DNA of 64,000 bases. Source: Bolinopsis microptera (lineage: Eukaryota; Ctenophora; Tentaculata; Lobata; Bolinopsidae). The stretch's first letter is position 1. Each line of letters begins with the position of its first letter. Shown in pieces: positions 1 through 13,300 of this stretch. Where the stretch lies: assembly GCF_026151205.1 (NCBI RefSeq), contig NC_087080.1, positions 5,063,096 to 5,127,095 of the forward strand, read 5' to 3'. Both the position numbers and the translations under genes were made by a program. The notes under the pieces are model-generated. The model searched no databases and had not been told where the DNA came from. It was given only the letters and a program-made list of their open reading frames with translations.

Positions 1-163
1 GAGACGATATTATATATATATAATATATATATATTTGAGCCATACTGATGAGTTCTAATAGTGCTTAAAATGAATATATATATATATATATAAACAAAAG
101 CTCTAAGAAACAGATAGTAAACAAAGTAAACATTTCTGTCCCCTAATCTTTCTCAAACAAAAG

Positions 164-3100
164 TCATGCAATTTGCATACTTCTCCATTTAACTCTATTC
201 TGAGCAATTAACGTTAAATAGTCCAAATCACATAAATTATTTAACGATAATTTTCGGACACTAAGGTCGTGTAGAATCAGTGAGAAAAGGTTTGACTGCG
301 GTCTTCCACGCCGCCCTTGAAGCTGTAAGGTGTTGACAGCAAAAACAAGCGACGAATAGGCTGGGCCATCTGTAGGCCCACGCAGTACATGTCCGAGCAT
401 CCTCCACCGACTACGAGCCACTTTAGCTGACAATGGTTCGCTATTGCAGCGTTTATACAAGTTCTTGTTGGAGATGATGTGAGGGTATTTGTAATTCAAA
501 ATTGATCGCAGATGACGTCTGTGAGCAATATCTAGTTTTTCCAATACTGATTTAGGGGCAGCCCAGCAAGATGAATTGTACATTAAAACGGATACTACCA
601 GAGCCTCATACAACAGAAGCCTCTTGCTCAGAGGGATCTTATGGTTCCAAGCTTTCTTGTATTTGTTAAACGCGGCATATCCCAGACATATCCTTCTAGA
701 GATGTCCTCCTTACTACAAAGCATGGAGCCAAGCGTGATACTCTTTCTCCAGAGCTCGTTCCCTGCAATTGGCTTACCCTGATCGTCTTTAGCTCCCTTT
801 TCAGCTAAGTACACATGAGTGAAATCAGTTTTGTCTTCGTTAACGAAGAGATTCCAATCTTTAAGGACTTCTGTTGCAATAGGCAACAGCTCCCTCAAAT
901 TGTCTTCATCTTCATCATTGAAGTCGATATCATCAGCATACTCACTGTCAAGTGGAAGACCAATATCGGTGATAGGTGGGTTAGGCCTATTCGTTGCAGT
1001 TTCAAGCCTGTTACGGAGGTCACGCAAGGCACCCGCTAAGACAAGTGTGAACAAGCATCCAGACAGACAGTCACCTTGGAATGCACCGAGAAAACTCTGG
1101 AATTCAGCAGACAGTGTACCGTTGATGTTGACTTTGAGCTTGGTGTTGGAAAGCAAAAGTCTTACCAAACGGACTTCGTCATCATCACAGCCACACTCAA
1201 CAAGAAGATCGAGGATGGTAGATCGTCGTATAGTGTCAAAGGCACTAGACATGTCGATCCCCATACGATGGTATTCCCACCTCTTCCTCTGGACAACTGA
1301 TAACATCACACGCTGGCACCATACAATGTCAGCACATGATCTACCCTGCTTGTAAGCACATTGCCATGGACCAGTGAAGGCATTGACTTTATTCTCAATT
1401 CTCTTCAAGGTTGCCATTGAAAGAATCTTTCTAACAGCATTTGAGAGAGTGAGGGGTCGTAGATTCTTCACTGGACCAATGGGCTTATTTGGCTTCTGTA
1501 AGGGGGTAATGTTTGCCTGTCCAATGGGGTCAAGGTAGGAATTGGTCTCGAAGCTTCTATTGATAATATCTGCAAAACGTCTGTGTACTGATCCAGTAGA
1601 ATACTTGAGAAGCTCATTAGGAATCCCATCTGGGCCGTTAGCTCGACCATTTTTGAGACTTCTAGCAGCTGATCCGATTTCTTCACTAGTGAATGGCTTA
1701 ACTAGTGGGCGAGGAGGTCCTACAAAAGGTTCTAAAGGTGCTTCATCACGAGTAAGTTGTTGCTCAAGGTACTTAGCAACTACGGCAGCTTTACCAGTGT
1801 CTGTTGCAATATTGCACCCTTGCTCATCATGAACACCAATACTAGAAGGGGCTTTACTATTAGGTAAGTTCAGGGTTCGAACAGCTTCAAACATTTTCTT
1901 ACTATCTGTTGTTGAACTGATGGTATTACAGATAGCATCAGCAGCAGCTGATCGTATGTTAGAAAGTCTCTGCTTGATCTGATTGGTGAGGCAGTTAATA
2001 GATGATCTAAGTGAGGTTCTGTCTAAAGACTGGTTATCATTAAGCTGCTGTCTCAACAAGTAACGCTGGCTAGATAAGTTTTTCACCTCATCATCGTCGC
2101 TGCGATTACGTTTCCTGTGTCTGATGACACCAATTGACGATTTTGCAGCATCCTTTATGGACTCAAGTAAGCCATTCAAGTCTGAATTTGGATCCAGAGC
2201 AGAAACAGTGTTACTTAAGTTATCATCTAAGGATTGACGATATTTCACCTGAATGGTGGGGTTCGAGGTGAGTTCAGAGGTGTTGAACTTTAAGGATGAC
2301 TTGGAGTGGCGTTTATAGCAAAGACAGATGTCCTTAAAGTCTACTCTAGTGACAACAAATCTGTGATCAGAGTATGTCAAGGTGCCTGCATAAGATCTAG
2401 AATCTTGTAGCATTGGCTTCGACCTACTTCGACACAGGATGAAATCGATCTGAGAATAGACCGGGATCGTCTTTTTACTATTTCGCCCGGCACTCCAGTC
2501 CTTCCTCCAGCCAGTGTAGGTGGTCGTATGTCGAGCAGGATGATAAAAACCAGTGTTGGAGGCAAAGAGGTCAAATTCTGATAACAAGTCTAACAAGTTT
2601 TCTCCCATATCGTTGCGCAAACCCATACCATGTTTACCCATGAAACGACCAAAACCAAAGTCCTTATCTGAAGCAGTCATTTTTCCCAACTTTGAATTAA
2701 AATCTCCCAAAACAAATATCTCAACATTAGCAGGGACGTTTAGAGCGTCCCTAACTTGGCCGTAAAAATTAATCAACAGTTGTTGATCATTTTCTGCAAG
2801 TTTCTTGTGTGGCCCATATACATTGACCACCCTACATTTGATAAATTTTCCAGATTTTGTAGGGAGTTCTAGGTCCAAAAAGCTTACTCGATCACTGATA
2901 CTGTTCCAGCATACCACATAGTCAATAAATCGGGGACTGATAACAAAACCGAGTCCATAGTGCCGGCCATTTTTCTGCTCAAACAATAATAGTTTGTATC
3001 CGTTGCTAAGACTGCAAGAATCCGGTTTTACAACCTTAGTCTCCTGAATAGCGCAGATATCTATGCCGTACCGTAGACAATCGGTACCCAGTTGCTCCCG

Positions 3101-3259
3101 TTTGCTGTGGATGTCGTCTGGATCATCACAAGAACCGAGGCCACGTATGTTAAAGGTGGCGAAGCTGATGAGGAGTGTAGCAAACAGGGATCGTCCTGCA
3201 GCTGAGGTAAACATTACGGAGGGCGATGTTGTCGTCTCTCCGCCGCTGGCGTTACCCAT
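164..3259 (-). CDS. Intact non-LTR retrotransposon ORF: endonuclease plus reverse transcriptase (1031 aa)
   Basis: The product copies LINE RNA into nicked genomic DNA. An APE-type endonuclease occupies roughly residues 30-310, with FNIRG, the metal-binding Glu in QETK, GDFN, and a terminal SDH motif all present. The reverse transcriptase follows at about 530-850, with the first catalytic Asp in DMSSAFD, FQGDCLSG, and the active site YADD in SEYADDIDF. A C-terminal tail has the LGHVLR and GRRGRP motifs common in animal LINEs; I see no CCHC knuckle. The frame is uninterrupted over 1031 codons, so the insertion is probably young and may be active. It lies in the last visible dynamin intron, in dynamin's sense orientation. 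The clade is uncertain (Jockey/I/RTE-like range). A short 3' flank with TA microsatellite lies at 1-163. Confidence 0.93.
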   Translation of the reverse strand: MGNASGGETTTSPSVMFTSAAGRSLFATLLISFATFNIRGLGSCDDPDDIHSKREQLGTDCLRYGIDICAIQETKVVKPDSCSLSNGYKLLLFEQKNGRHYGLGFVISPRFIDYVVCWNSISDRVSFLDLELPTKSGKFIKCRVVNVYGPHKKLAENDQQLLINFYGQVRDALNVPANVEIFVLGDFNSKLGKMTASDKDFGFGRFMGKHGMGLRNDMGENLLDLLSEFDLFASNTGFYHPARHTTTYTGWRKDWSAGRNSKKTIPVYSQIDFILCRSRSKPMLQDSRSYAGTLTYSDHRFVVTRVDFKDICLCYKRHSKSSLKFNTSELTSNPTIQVKYRQSLDDNLSNTVSALDPNSDLNGLLESIKDAAKSSIGVIRHRKRNRSDDDEVKNLSSQRYLLRQQLNDNQSLDRTSLRSSINCLTNQIKQRLSNIRSAAADAICNTISSTTDSKKMFEAVRTLNLPNSKAPSSIGVHDEQGCNIATDTGKAAVVAKYLEQQLTRDEAPLEPFVGPPRPLVKPFTSEEIGSAARSLKNGRANGPDGIPNELLKYSTGSVHRRFADIINRSFETNSYLDPIGQANITPLQKPNKPIGPVKNLRPLTLSNAVRKILSMATLKRIENKVNAFTGPWQCAYKQGRSCADIVWCQRVMLSVVQRKRWEYHRMGIDMSSAFDTIRRSTILDLLVECGCDDDEVRLVRLLLSNTKLKVNINGTLSAEFQSFLGAFQGDCLSGCLFTLVLAGALRDLRNRLETATNRPNPPITDIGLPLDSEYADDIDFNDEDEDNLRELLPIATEVLKDWNLFVNEDKTDFTHVYLAEKGAKDDQGKPIAGNELWRKSITLGSMLCSKEDISRRICLGYAAFNKYKKAWNHKIPLSKRLLLYEALVVSVLMYNSSCWAAPKSVLEKLDIAHRRHLRSILNYKYPHIISNKNLYKRCNSEPLSAKVARSRWRMLGHVLRGPTDGPAYSSLVFAVNTLQLQGRRGRPQSNLFSLILHDLSVRKLSLNNLCDLDYLTLIAQNRVKWRSMQIA

Positions 3260-3293
3260 ACGGTTAAAATGAATAAATTATTCAATTTCAAAC

Positions 3294-3351
3294 AAATTCC
3301 AGCAAGTTCTAGAAAATTCCAGCAAGTTCTAGAAAATTCCAGCAAGTTCTC
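3294..3351. promoter_or_regulatory. Tandem 20-bp repeats containing heat-shock-element-like motifs, upstream of the LINE ORF
   Basis: Nearly three copies of a 20-bp unit contain TTCTAGAAAATTC, which fits the alternating TTCnnGAAnnTTC consensus of a three-unit heat shock element. Two such triplets are present. They lie 35-90 bp upstream of the LINE start codon, where LINE internal promoters lie. Binding by heat shock factor is inferred, not shown. Confidence 0.5.
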
Positions 3352-3360
3352 GAACCTGCT

Positions 3361-3880
3361 CTCAGGAAGCTAGCTCTCCAATCCTCCATGTCATCTTCAT
3401 CTTTAGCGAACAGAGACAATTCCCTGTATTCTCGAAACAGGTACCTGTAATACGAGTAACTTTAGTGACTTCAGAGTTATCATTAACAATAGTGATGATA
3501 TACGTCTAAGATATAGTATGTACTATAAAGCCATGAAAGGCATTAGTTTGGTCAAATCAAACGGAACATATGCTATCAGACTTTCAACTGACTATGGCAG
3601 GGTTAAAACAGTTTTAACGCTAGCAACGATCCCCTTTTACATAGTTCCACTAAAATGATAATTTAAGATTAAATATGTATACTGTATAGTGATAGGTAGA
3701 TAAAGTAAAAATGTAATAAAACGGTAGGGATAAAGTATACTATACTAAGTAAACGTAATCGACACGTCATAAAACGAACTGACCCAAACTACAATTACTC
3801 CCGCGTAATTCTAAGACTCTGATTTGCGCCGCTGCAAAGTTATTATAAAACTAAATTCAACACGTGCGACAAATATTTCG
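3361..3880. other. Dynamin intron sequence without a recognised feature
   Basis: About 520 bp between the LINE 5' end and the Penelope-like fragment. No coding potential, tandem repeat or inverted repeat stood out. Confidence 0.5.
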
Positions 3881-3910
3881 CAACATTACAAAAGGATGCC
3901 ACAGGCCAAG

Positions 3911-4270
3911 CTATGGCATTAATATATTTCCACACCCAATACCAAACTTATTCTTTAGCCCATGCCTCTTTACCACTGATAAGTATATTTTACTAAGACG
4001 ATCCCGTCTAAAACCCAACTCAATTAAATCATCAGTAAACTTCAAAAACCTATCAGAAAAAGCAACAACGTTATTACAGATCCTAGAATATCTCACAACC
4101 TGTGAACAGTACGTGCCATATAATACACTACTAGCTTGATTACTCATCAAAGGTTGAAACTTGACCACTTTAAAACCAAACTTATCCCTTTTATCATAAA
4201 CTCTACAAGAAAACTTCCCCTCGCTATTTATCGAAATATCAAGATCTAATACATTGGCGGCACTATGCAG
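3911..4270 (-). pseudogene. Penelope-like element reverse transcriptase fragment
   Basis: The minus strand reads through about 120 codons with the pattern of the C-terminal part of Penelope-like reverse transcriptases: LDLDISI near the start, then VYDKRDKFGF, YGTYCSQVVRYSRIC and a final KRHG. It has no catalytic YADD region and no GIY-YIG endonuclease, so it is a short truncated remnant. Family assignment rests on remembered motif order, not on an alignment. It lies in the last visible dynamin intron. Confidence 0.6.
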
Positions 4271-4384
4271 GGTTATTTAAAAACAAGGAATACAGCTTTC
4301 AAGTAATCATGACAAAATGTGATAACTGCAATCAAATGCAACAAAATTAATTAATCAGTGAAATAGAATGATACTCATTGAGAC

Positions 4385-7300
4385 CCTGCAAAACCTGGCG
4401 TTCGGATGGAAGAGTTGGATTTTGAATTTGCGATGTCCAAAGATACCACCACCCTCTTCTTCTTCCTCTTCCTTCATTTTCACCCCATCAATTGTTAAGT
4501 AGTATTTTTGATCTCGTTCCTACAGATATAGCCAGTTATATGTACAATTCAGACAAAATATATTTATGCAGGAGGGATACAGAATTTATACATTACATGT
4601 ACAAAAGAAAATGTGTGTACCGCGTACTCCGCTCTGATTCAGTTAAACACACTTTGATATAGAACAAAAAGTCTCATTAATTAGCAGCAGCTTACTGATT
4701 CGTCTTTGAACCAAGCCAGAGCGTCAGTGTAGAGCACAAACCAGTACTCTCTTGACAGGCCTTTGGTGAGCCCGACATTGGAGGTTGACAGCCAACCTTT
4801 CTTTATCAACTGAGATTTATTAATCGTTTTAGATTTATCTAACCCAAACTTTTAAAATTAATAAGCTTTATAAATTGCTATCAAATCCTGATTTGCCCTA
4901 CCACGAATAACCGAGGAGGTTCGCTTTTCCCAAAGGACTCAGTAAATCGGGATTTGATTTATAACATAAAAACGATAAATAGGAAAAAACATCAATTTTA
5001 TGAAGAAGAAAACAAATACATGATCAAAACACTCTAAAATGCTAGATACCCGCGTGCAGCGTGCTTTGCAATGTTCCCCAGCAAAGGTGCGATCATTTTT
5101 TGGTGAGTGAGGTTTGGGAGGGTGATGTTTGGACGACTAAAAAATGACGGTGTGTGAGCGATATCAATCAATGGTGAATATTATGAAGTGAATCCGAAAA
5201 ATGTGCATGTTCAGCAGTCAGCATGATGAAGTAAGAAGTTGGTAAGCTAGTACAAATTTAACTTAAGATGTACTTATAAATTATCTATAAGTCAAATGCT
5301 TATATGAATAAAAACTTGAAATACAAATATTTGGTTTGGCATACGACTTAAAATCCACAAAACATCAGTCTACTGAAAAGCACTCACTCGCAACTTTCCA
5401 TCTAAAAATAAATTCAAACAGAAACGGAAATACTTTGCACGTGCAAAAAATAGCTATGAAAATAAAAAGTCACGTGGCGATCATGTGAAATCATACGTCT
5501 TTGTCCTGAAAAATGTTCATTATAGGCTTTGTATAAAAATGCTTTAATTTGGGCTAATGAAGGTGTTCCAAACTGCACTTATAGCTATGGTAGCATTTTA
5601 AGACATTCATGCATCTACTCAGTACTAAAAAAACATTTTTAGGTTAAAACAAAAACTGGCGGAATATAAAATCTGGTTAATTTAGATTGCCAGGACTACA
5701 GTTCTTAAAGATTCTATCAGCGGAATGCAAAGCTCTAACGAACAACGCACGAGTCACGACATTATGTTCTCGTAACGCTGATATCACACAGCGTAATCAC
5801 ACGTGCACGTGCACAACTGCAAACTCGTTATAGTTACCCATTAGTACTCACTGCAATCCACACTCACCTATTTAAGTACAGAATTAAATCACATGACACT
5901 GCCAGTCATCATACACTTTTTGATATTACCGATAAATATTTACAATGAACCTAAATTGGTACATTTTCTTTGACCTGTCTGAAATTATTTCGGAAGTTTT
6001 TAAAATCGTTTATCACCATTTATTGTGCTGCTTTCTGAGCGAGCTGTGTGCCGATTAAGAATTATCCGCTCAATATTTAATGAGGCTAACTATGCTCCTT
6101 CCTTTCTTAAAGAGGAGTCTTGCTTGCTCTTCATACCTTTTTATTGTTCTTACGCCCCTTTCTTTTACACTACTTATGAAATAGAAAAATTCTTATAATT
6201 CACTCAATGAACATCAAGAACCTTTACTTTACATTATGATTATGAAGTATTTAAACAAAACTGAAATATGGAAATGGTAACTACGACGATTTTTAAGGCG
6301 ACTACAATTATGAGCAAACATTATTAGGGTATTCAACCTGTACGAGTTACGGGATTAAATGGTTTGTCAAGATAATAGTTTGTTGAAACTTGAAAAGTAG
6401 TGATGATGCAAATGAGAGAGGTAATTAAAAATCATTACAATAATTTAATCTCAGACCAATATCGGACATCCATATTCCATAATCATCTCAATGCAACATG
6501 CAACATTCGATCAGAACTCAGAATGAATTCGGATACTGAAAAACGGCGAATCCTGAAATTTTTTGGATTCGATGTTTTACAGTGATAATACTAAATGTAA
6601 TCAAACGAAATAAATGATAATCCACTGAACTAATAGCGTTAACACAAATCTCATTCATTCATACTATTCCGAAAACCACGAATAACATAACACAGAACAT
6701 GAATTATGTACACTGCGCAGCTCAAGCATAAGGTTAATCATGAGGAATCCTTGTTCATAAGTTACTAAGTTAAGTTACGATTTTTTATTAGTCCGGTTTA
6801 TTTGCAGCGCGTGAGAAAATTGACGACTGGAGAAAAAAAAGATAACAAAAACGGCAATTAATCAAGAAAAGGATCTTTTCGAGCTGCAGCCTGCTTAACA
6901 TGAATCCAGTTTATTGCAATATTAGCTATTACACGGAGATATGAGCTGGAAATTTGAATAAATCCCCATGAAATTAAGAACGTATGCCATATTTGTTGAA
7001 TGATCAGCAACACTATAAATGTGCATACCTTCGACTTTGATTCTCTGCCTGGCGCTTGCTGTAAAGGTGAATAGTAACGGATCATGATCGAATATTTTAA
7101 AATGGAGGAAGTGGGCGCATATGCACTACTCAAGCACTAGCTTGTTCACACAGTTACGGGAATGTACTAGGTAAATTCGTTAAATTCGTTAATTTTTAAA
7201 AGAATAGCTATGAAGCAATAGCAAGCATAGTGAATTGAATGTGATTGAATGTTTTGTTTTGAAAATCCACGAGGGTTTAAGACCTGCTGTCTTCATGATG

Positions 7301-10300
7301 TATGATGTATGAACGTTTAAGTAAATTTATCTTCGCCCCGAGGCCGAGGGGAGATGGTTGGGTTAGGAAATAATGTATGTCAGAATGACAGATAGATAAC
7401 GTTCTCCAAAAAAACCTCCTGTAAATAAAGTCCTCAAGAGCCGATATGCGCACGCATTTTTTCGGGTAAACAGATACATGCGAGAATGAATCGAACCATA
7501 TCATAACACAAGGAAATTTTCCTTTTGGTTGGTAATATACTCAATGATGGAAGTACAGTGTATTGGCTATGCCCCGCTTACTAGTTTAGCTCTATCTAGT
7601 CCCCTGCTACACGGCATGTAAACAGGGATTGGCTAGTTAGAGGCGGTCCGTGTAGGCCTTACACTGTGCTTTCAGCAATACTCATAGTATGATATAGTTT
7701 AATTATACAGTCAAATTGCAGTATGCAATAGCTTTGTAGAATACGGCTATAAACATAACTGAAAATAAACTAGCATAAGCAACTCGCATTTTCTCATAAC
7801 ATTTTAGTCATACTTCTCTTTGATAACATAATTTTCATAGCACTGTGCATACTGCATACCTTAGATATATCTTTTGACTGCTGCTACAAGTTTGGTTTTT
7901 GAAATGGATTAGTCTTTTCATTAATATTGACATAGAAAGTATAACTTAAGGTTTTACTGGTTATAATTTTGATGTTAAAACAGTAAATCGATCCCAAATT
8001 TAAAACTGATGCGATTTTCGAAAAAGCAAAAATGTATTCCTTATCTTGATAATTTGGCAATAAATGAGAATTTGCATTGCTCTACAAACAATTTGGTTAT
8101 CTGAGATATTCACGTACACATTTTAAAAAGGATAGACGGAAGAAAAGCAGCTGAGCAGCAGCGAAAAACATATATCAAACGGTTTTTACTGCAATTGACA
8201 TATAAATCAAAGAATCACGTAGTTTTTAGTCGATAAAAACGACAAGCATTGCAAATTATGCTTTAACGGCGTTTTAACCTGTGCTTTGGAAGCTTTTCCA
8301 CTCTAAAAGTTAAAACATAGTTAGTTAAGTTAAGTTACAACATAGTCAGATTAATATTAAAAGCAAGAATAAAATAAACTTTTTACAACAAGTTTAGAAT
8401 TGAAGGCTCAGTAGTAAGATCACTGAGCACTCACCTCCGTGAGTTCTAAACTTTTTTCATGTTTTCTAAACCATCCCACCTTAATTTAAAGGGAAAATTA
8501 TCGCCCTTGAAAATTCTCTTTTCTTAACGTTTTATGATAATCATCTGGAACGATTTTCTTATTATCACCAGAGTCTTCAAACCCAGTTGATCAAAAGAAG
8601 TTTAATGGTACATATTTTGAGCACTCAGTTTTGCAGTTACAAGATACAATTTTTAGTCGAACGTTCACTTGCACAACTTTGGAAAGATATGAGAGATTAG
8701 AATTTACCTGAGATTCTCCACCACCGCCGGCTGCGACGTCTTTTACTGACTCATCCTTTGCAGTACTGAGACAGATTACAAGTAAATCGGTGAGGAAATG
8801 TGCTCGTTATTGCTACAGCAGTTAGACTCAACAAAAATAAGAAAAGCTTATGTTAACTATTAAAACATACGAGTTGAAGCCGATGAAATCGTCGTGATTT
8901 GTGTTGATGTAAGAGAGTTCAACCTCGACTAACTGTTGGATCTGCTCCCGGCAAAACGTCTCGCACTGGAAAAGAGAAAAAGTTAACGGTTATAAGTTCT
9001 TAACATGGCAGTTTAGATTAAAGTGACACAACATTACAACAGTCTGATTAGGTGGAAAATAGGAATCGTGACAAAAAATCCTTTCAATGATCAGAACATG
9101 CAGTGAGTAAAAAATAAAACCTCTCGTAAGTAACCCGATACAAGGTTATCAATCTCCGCCTGGAGGCGGGGATAATTCTTTATTTTGTCGATACACTTCA
9201 TGATAACTTCGTGTAACTCTGTTGAAACCTGCAAAATCAAGTTTAAAATTTAAATTTGCGATTATTACCAGAAAAAATTCTAGTTCTAGAATTTTTCCTG
9301 GTAATAGAATGAAATAAAATAAGGTATGGCTTCGGTGATGATTGCCCCATAAAATCGGCATCAAATTTCGATGTTTATTTTTGAAAATATTTACGTTTAG
9401 CTTGATAACTTGATAACATATATAAATTCTTTTAGACCTGTTGAATGCACTTCATTGAGGGAGGACACAAAGTATCAATCTGTCTCTTGACCGTCATTTC
9501 GAAGGCAGCGTCAGGAGTAAACAATCCTGACCTGACACCGTGAATGTTTCTGATCGCAAATCCTATTTCCTTCCTCAGCTCTTTCTCGTCCAGTCTACCC
9601 TGCACACAGTTTAAGTTAAAGATGTTTAGGAAATACGCTCACTTCATACTCAAGACTAAGCTATGAAGTGGCCCAAGCCAACGAAAAGTTCGCAAAAGAC
9701 TGAAAAGCTTAATAATAAAGCAAGATAAACCTCGTTGAGATAACCAGGGAAGCGGAAATGGAAGATGGTGTTGATCTTGGCTCCACCACTGAGAGTTTTG
9801 GTGTCCACGGCGTTACCACCACCTTCAATCATCTGCTCAAAATCGTGCGTCACTCTATTCACCATCCTGTAGAGCATTACAGTTTGATATTCTGTTACTT
9901 TCTGGTCTAAGTCTGATATTATTGGTTCTGAGTCAGTTCTGAGAAAAATATTCCTGACTCTTAGCCACGCTCTGCCTAAATTCCTTCTAATCCGCGATAA
10001 AACTGGCTATTTTTCTTTAACCCTAAATATATTTCAGTGGTCTTACAGAAAGTTAATAATAAAATACTAACTGCATCATCATTCTTGGCCGAGCACTCTT
10101 GTCCTCTCGTCCACCAGTCATCCCAAGATTCTTGAATTCTTTGACCTCGGACTCCATTGAGGTCATCTGCTGTTCTAGTTTGGAGCGCAAACTTGGCAAA
10201 ACTTCTCGAATGTGGTTCGTAAGTTGCTGCAAAGAAAAAAGTTACTGAAAGTAATTAATTTCAAGCTCCCGATAAGACAGAGGCAGTACAACTAAAGATC

Positions 10301-13300
10301 ACCAATACAAGGATCCACCGGGGAATGCTATTAGCCTAACTAGAAGGATACATTTAGTCAGGTACCTGATTCAGAGTTTTCTGTAGGAATGCCGTTCCCG
10401 CCCTTTCAGCTAAATGTCTGTAAGATGGGTGGGTTAAGAAATATTTCCGCTCGGCAGCCTGGGCCGCTTTTATGTCTTTCTTTCCTTCGATGTCACGTTG
10501 ACTCCTGTTTACCACACCGATGTAACCTATAAGAAGATATCAGAGTTATTTTCTACAGGCAGACTGCAATGTGCAAGCTATTCGCTCCAACGTATTCAAC
10601 ATAGGGTTTATTTTATCTTAACAGATAGTAGAAGATACCACATCGGTAGATGTCTTGTGTAGAATCATTGTAAGTCTACAATTCGATCGACGTCATCAAC
10701 TCCATTATTAATTGCATTGGCTTCTTTAGATCGCCAGTTCTATTTCTTGCTCGATGGTACATATTTAAAGGCAATGATTGAAAATAGGATCAGATCAGAG
10801 GATAGGTCGAGATATAAAAAGTGCGAGTAGCGCGCGCGCGCGGAAATCACACACTTTAAATGCTGGAAAACGCGCTTTAATCATTTAAATTCCCCCGCGC
10901 GTTACGGCTTTAAAATCCAAACAGTGCGACTTGGTCAGACAAATTTAAAGTAGTGATCTTATTTGGGCCTTATGTGAAGTCATCAATCAAATATAAACAT
11001 CTCAACGTCATTCATCAATTTCACAACACAAACAATGAATTGCCAATGGAATGTGAACACATGGACCAGTTGAAAGAGTGTCTCAATATAACATTACGTA
11101 CCTCGGCGTAAAGGAAGAACTTTGTTATCTAGAATATCTCTGGAATCTGTTCCGTCGTCCATAAGATCCAGTTTTGTTAACACACCAATAGTTCGAATAC
11201 CTGAAAACAGGTTTAATTGGTTGACTCTTGTTTTTCATTTGTTTTGCTCTCGTGGAGGTTGTATCTCCAAATATTGATATTAACCATTTCGTCTTATGGA
11301 ACAGTGCATTAATTATGAAGACTAATTATATATATCTACATTTACCAATCCTGGTCACTAACTGCCGGATAACCGCAGTAATTTGCTTTTAGTCGTCGTC
11401 AGCACAAAAGATACAAGAACAGTGCCAGACTTCACGTCAGGTGATATTAAGTGTAAATATATTGTAAATTCAGTGTCGAGTTTCAAAGAAAGCAGAGTCC
11501 CGGTCCCAACCGTGAACAGCTGCAACATTTCTTGTAATTCAATATTCAGGGGGTTACTGTAAGGAGTATACCAGGTCACTGTAAGGAGTATACCAAGTTA
11601 CTGTAAGGAGTATACAGGCTATACCAGGGTACCCGGTATCACAGACTGTATTACATGAACTGTATAATGCACGTCTCCTCAAATATGGGGACTACTCAAA
11701 AGTTGATACATCAAGCTTGGATCCTTGAGAAGTTTCTTTGATACTCTACAGTCTACATTTGCATAATAAGAGCAGTATCAAGCATGCCGTAACCGTACGT
11801 GTTCGTGTATCTAGATTATAGAAGGTCATAAATGAAACACGCAACTGATCTCAAATGTCGGTCATATCTCTACTATAATTCAAAGAATTATTTTTGTTGT
11901 CTGTCTGTACGACCGCCCACGTGCAAATTAGATGAAAAATAGGAATTTAGGTAACAACCAAAAGGTTCCATAGCAACGGTGTTTTAATGCACACATGCAC
12001 GTGCAAAGATTGTTTTAACGTCATTTTGATCGGTTTTGTGGTAATTACGTTGTGTTTAAAGTGTTTTATATTTAAATCGGCTGTATCTTCGGTTGAGATG
12101 GATATTTTTTGATGCGATTAAAACTTTATTTCAAAGAATACTACTAAGTACTAGCTTCGTCCCTGTTACCACGGGCTTTCTAGTATAATATAAAATAGTC
12201 AAATGTTTTGCAGTGCCTCTATTAATTCCGACTGTTAACTGTAACATTCTTACCCAGTTTCGACTAATCAAATAATATAATTACCCTCGGGGTCGACTTC
12301 TTTAGCGAGTTTGAGGGCGTCAGAGTTGGCGAGATCGGAGTTAGCTGGAGTGACTGCCAGAATCAGGCAACTCGGTTTGGAGATGAATTGCATTATCATT
12401 CCTGAGAATGTCAATAGTAGAAGCTGGGTGGTTACAGAATAGATTAAAACTCTAAATCTACAATTACTAAAAATACATCTTTTCGCCAGCCAATAACTAA
12501 CAGATTATATGATGAATATAGAGCAAACCCTTTTGAGATTCCTTTATTGCATAATTGATTTTTATTTTGTCTGAGGGGCTTTCCATAAATTATTTTTTTA
12601 AATAATTGGTCCTTTTATTGATGTTTCATATTTCACGGCAGTTTCCTTTTCAGAGTTTGAGTTTATATTTAGAAACTAACCATACTATCTTTTAGATTTA
12701 TGTCACTTATGATGGCTCCGGCTGAAAGTACTATGACTCATTTTATCTAGAAGATTGTAGTTTCATTGCTTCTGAAGTAGCTATCAGTTCGCCGGTCAAT
12801 GTTGGGTATAATACTCATAGAGTAAACATATTTCATTGATAAAATTAAAGGAAGTCTTTAACCTGTTAACAAAAATATTACATATATCTTGGAGCGCTAC
12901 TATACCAGTCGTGTAAAAAATGAACATCGGACATGCCATTGAAATGCGGTTAACTAATACACACTACTCATCTCTCTACCAATTAATCTCCAAGTTTCCT
13001 TTTTTGTAATATAACCTGTCCTTAAACTATCCAATTGTTTTCATCAGCATGAAATGTATTGTAGGTTAAAATATTTCTACTACGACTGACCACATTTCAA
13101 CGAGACTGTTACCATACCTTTACAAGATACAGTACAAGTTAATTTGACTACAAACCTCTAATTTGATGTTCGATATCAGGGGGCTGATCTCCGATAGGAA
13201 CTTTAGTGATACCCGGCAAATCTATCAGCGTCAGGTTCAGAACTGAAATGTTATCAGGTTAACATCGTTATCTGTTATCTGAAAAAACTCAGTTATCCAA

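Larger units (their letters stand above)
1..3420 (-). mobile_element. Near-complete LINE insertion (boundaries approximate)
   Basis: The element reads right to left. The probable 5' UTR has tandem 20-bp repeats at 3294-3351, followed by the EN-RT ORF, then a 3' region with two TA-rich microsatellite blocks at 12-34 and 73-92. I could not find a target-site duplication, and the 3' end may run off the window. Confidence 0.7.

Noticed and set aside
45-52. CTGATGAG, the core of a hammerhead ribozyme
   Set aside because: The matching GAAA segment and closing stems are missing nearby, so no hammerhead can be drawn.
819-1355. 178-codon plus-strand frame
   Set aside because: It is the antisense shadow of the LINE reverse transcriptase.
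4139-4168. Possible dynamin GED exon left of the PH exons
   Set aside because: The reading frame there matches Penelope-like RT motifs, not GED.
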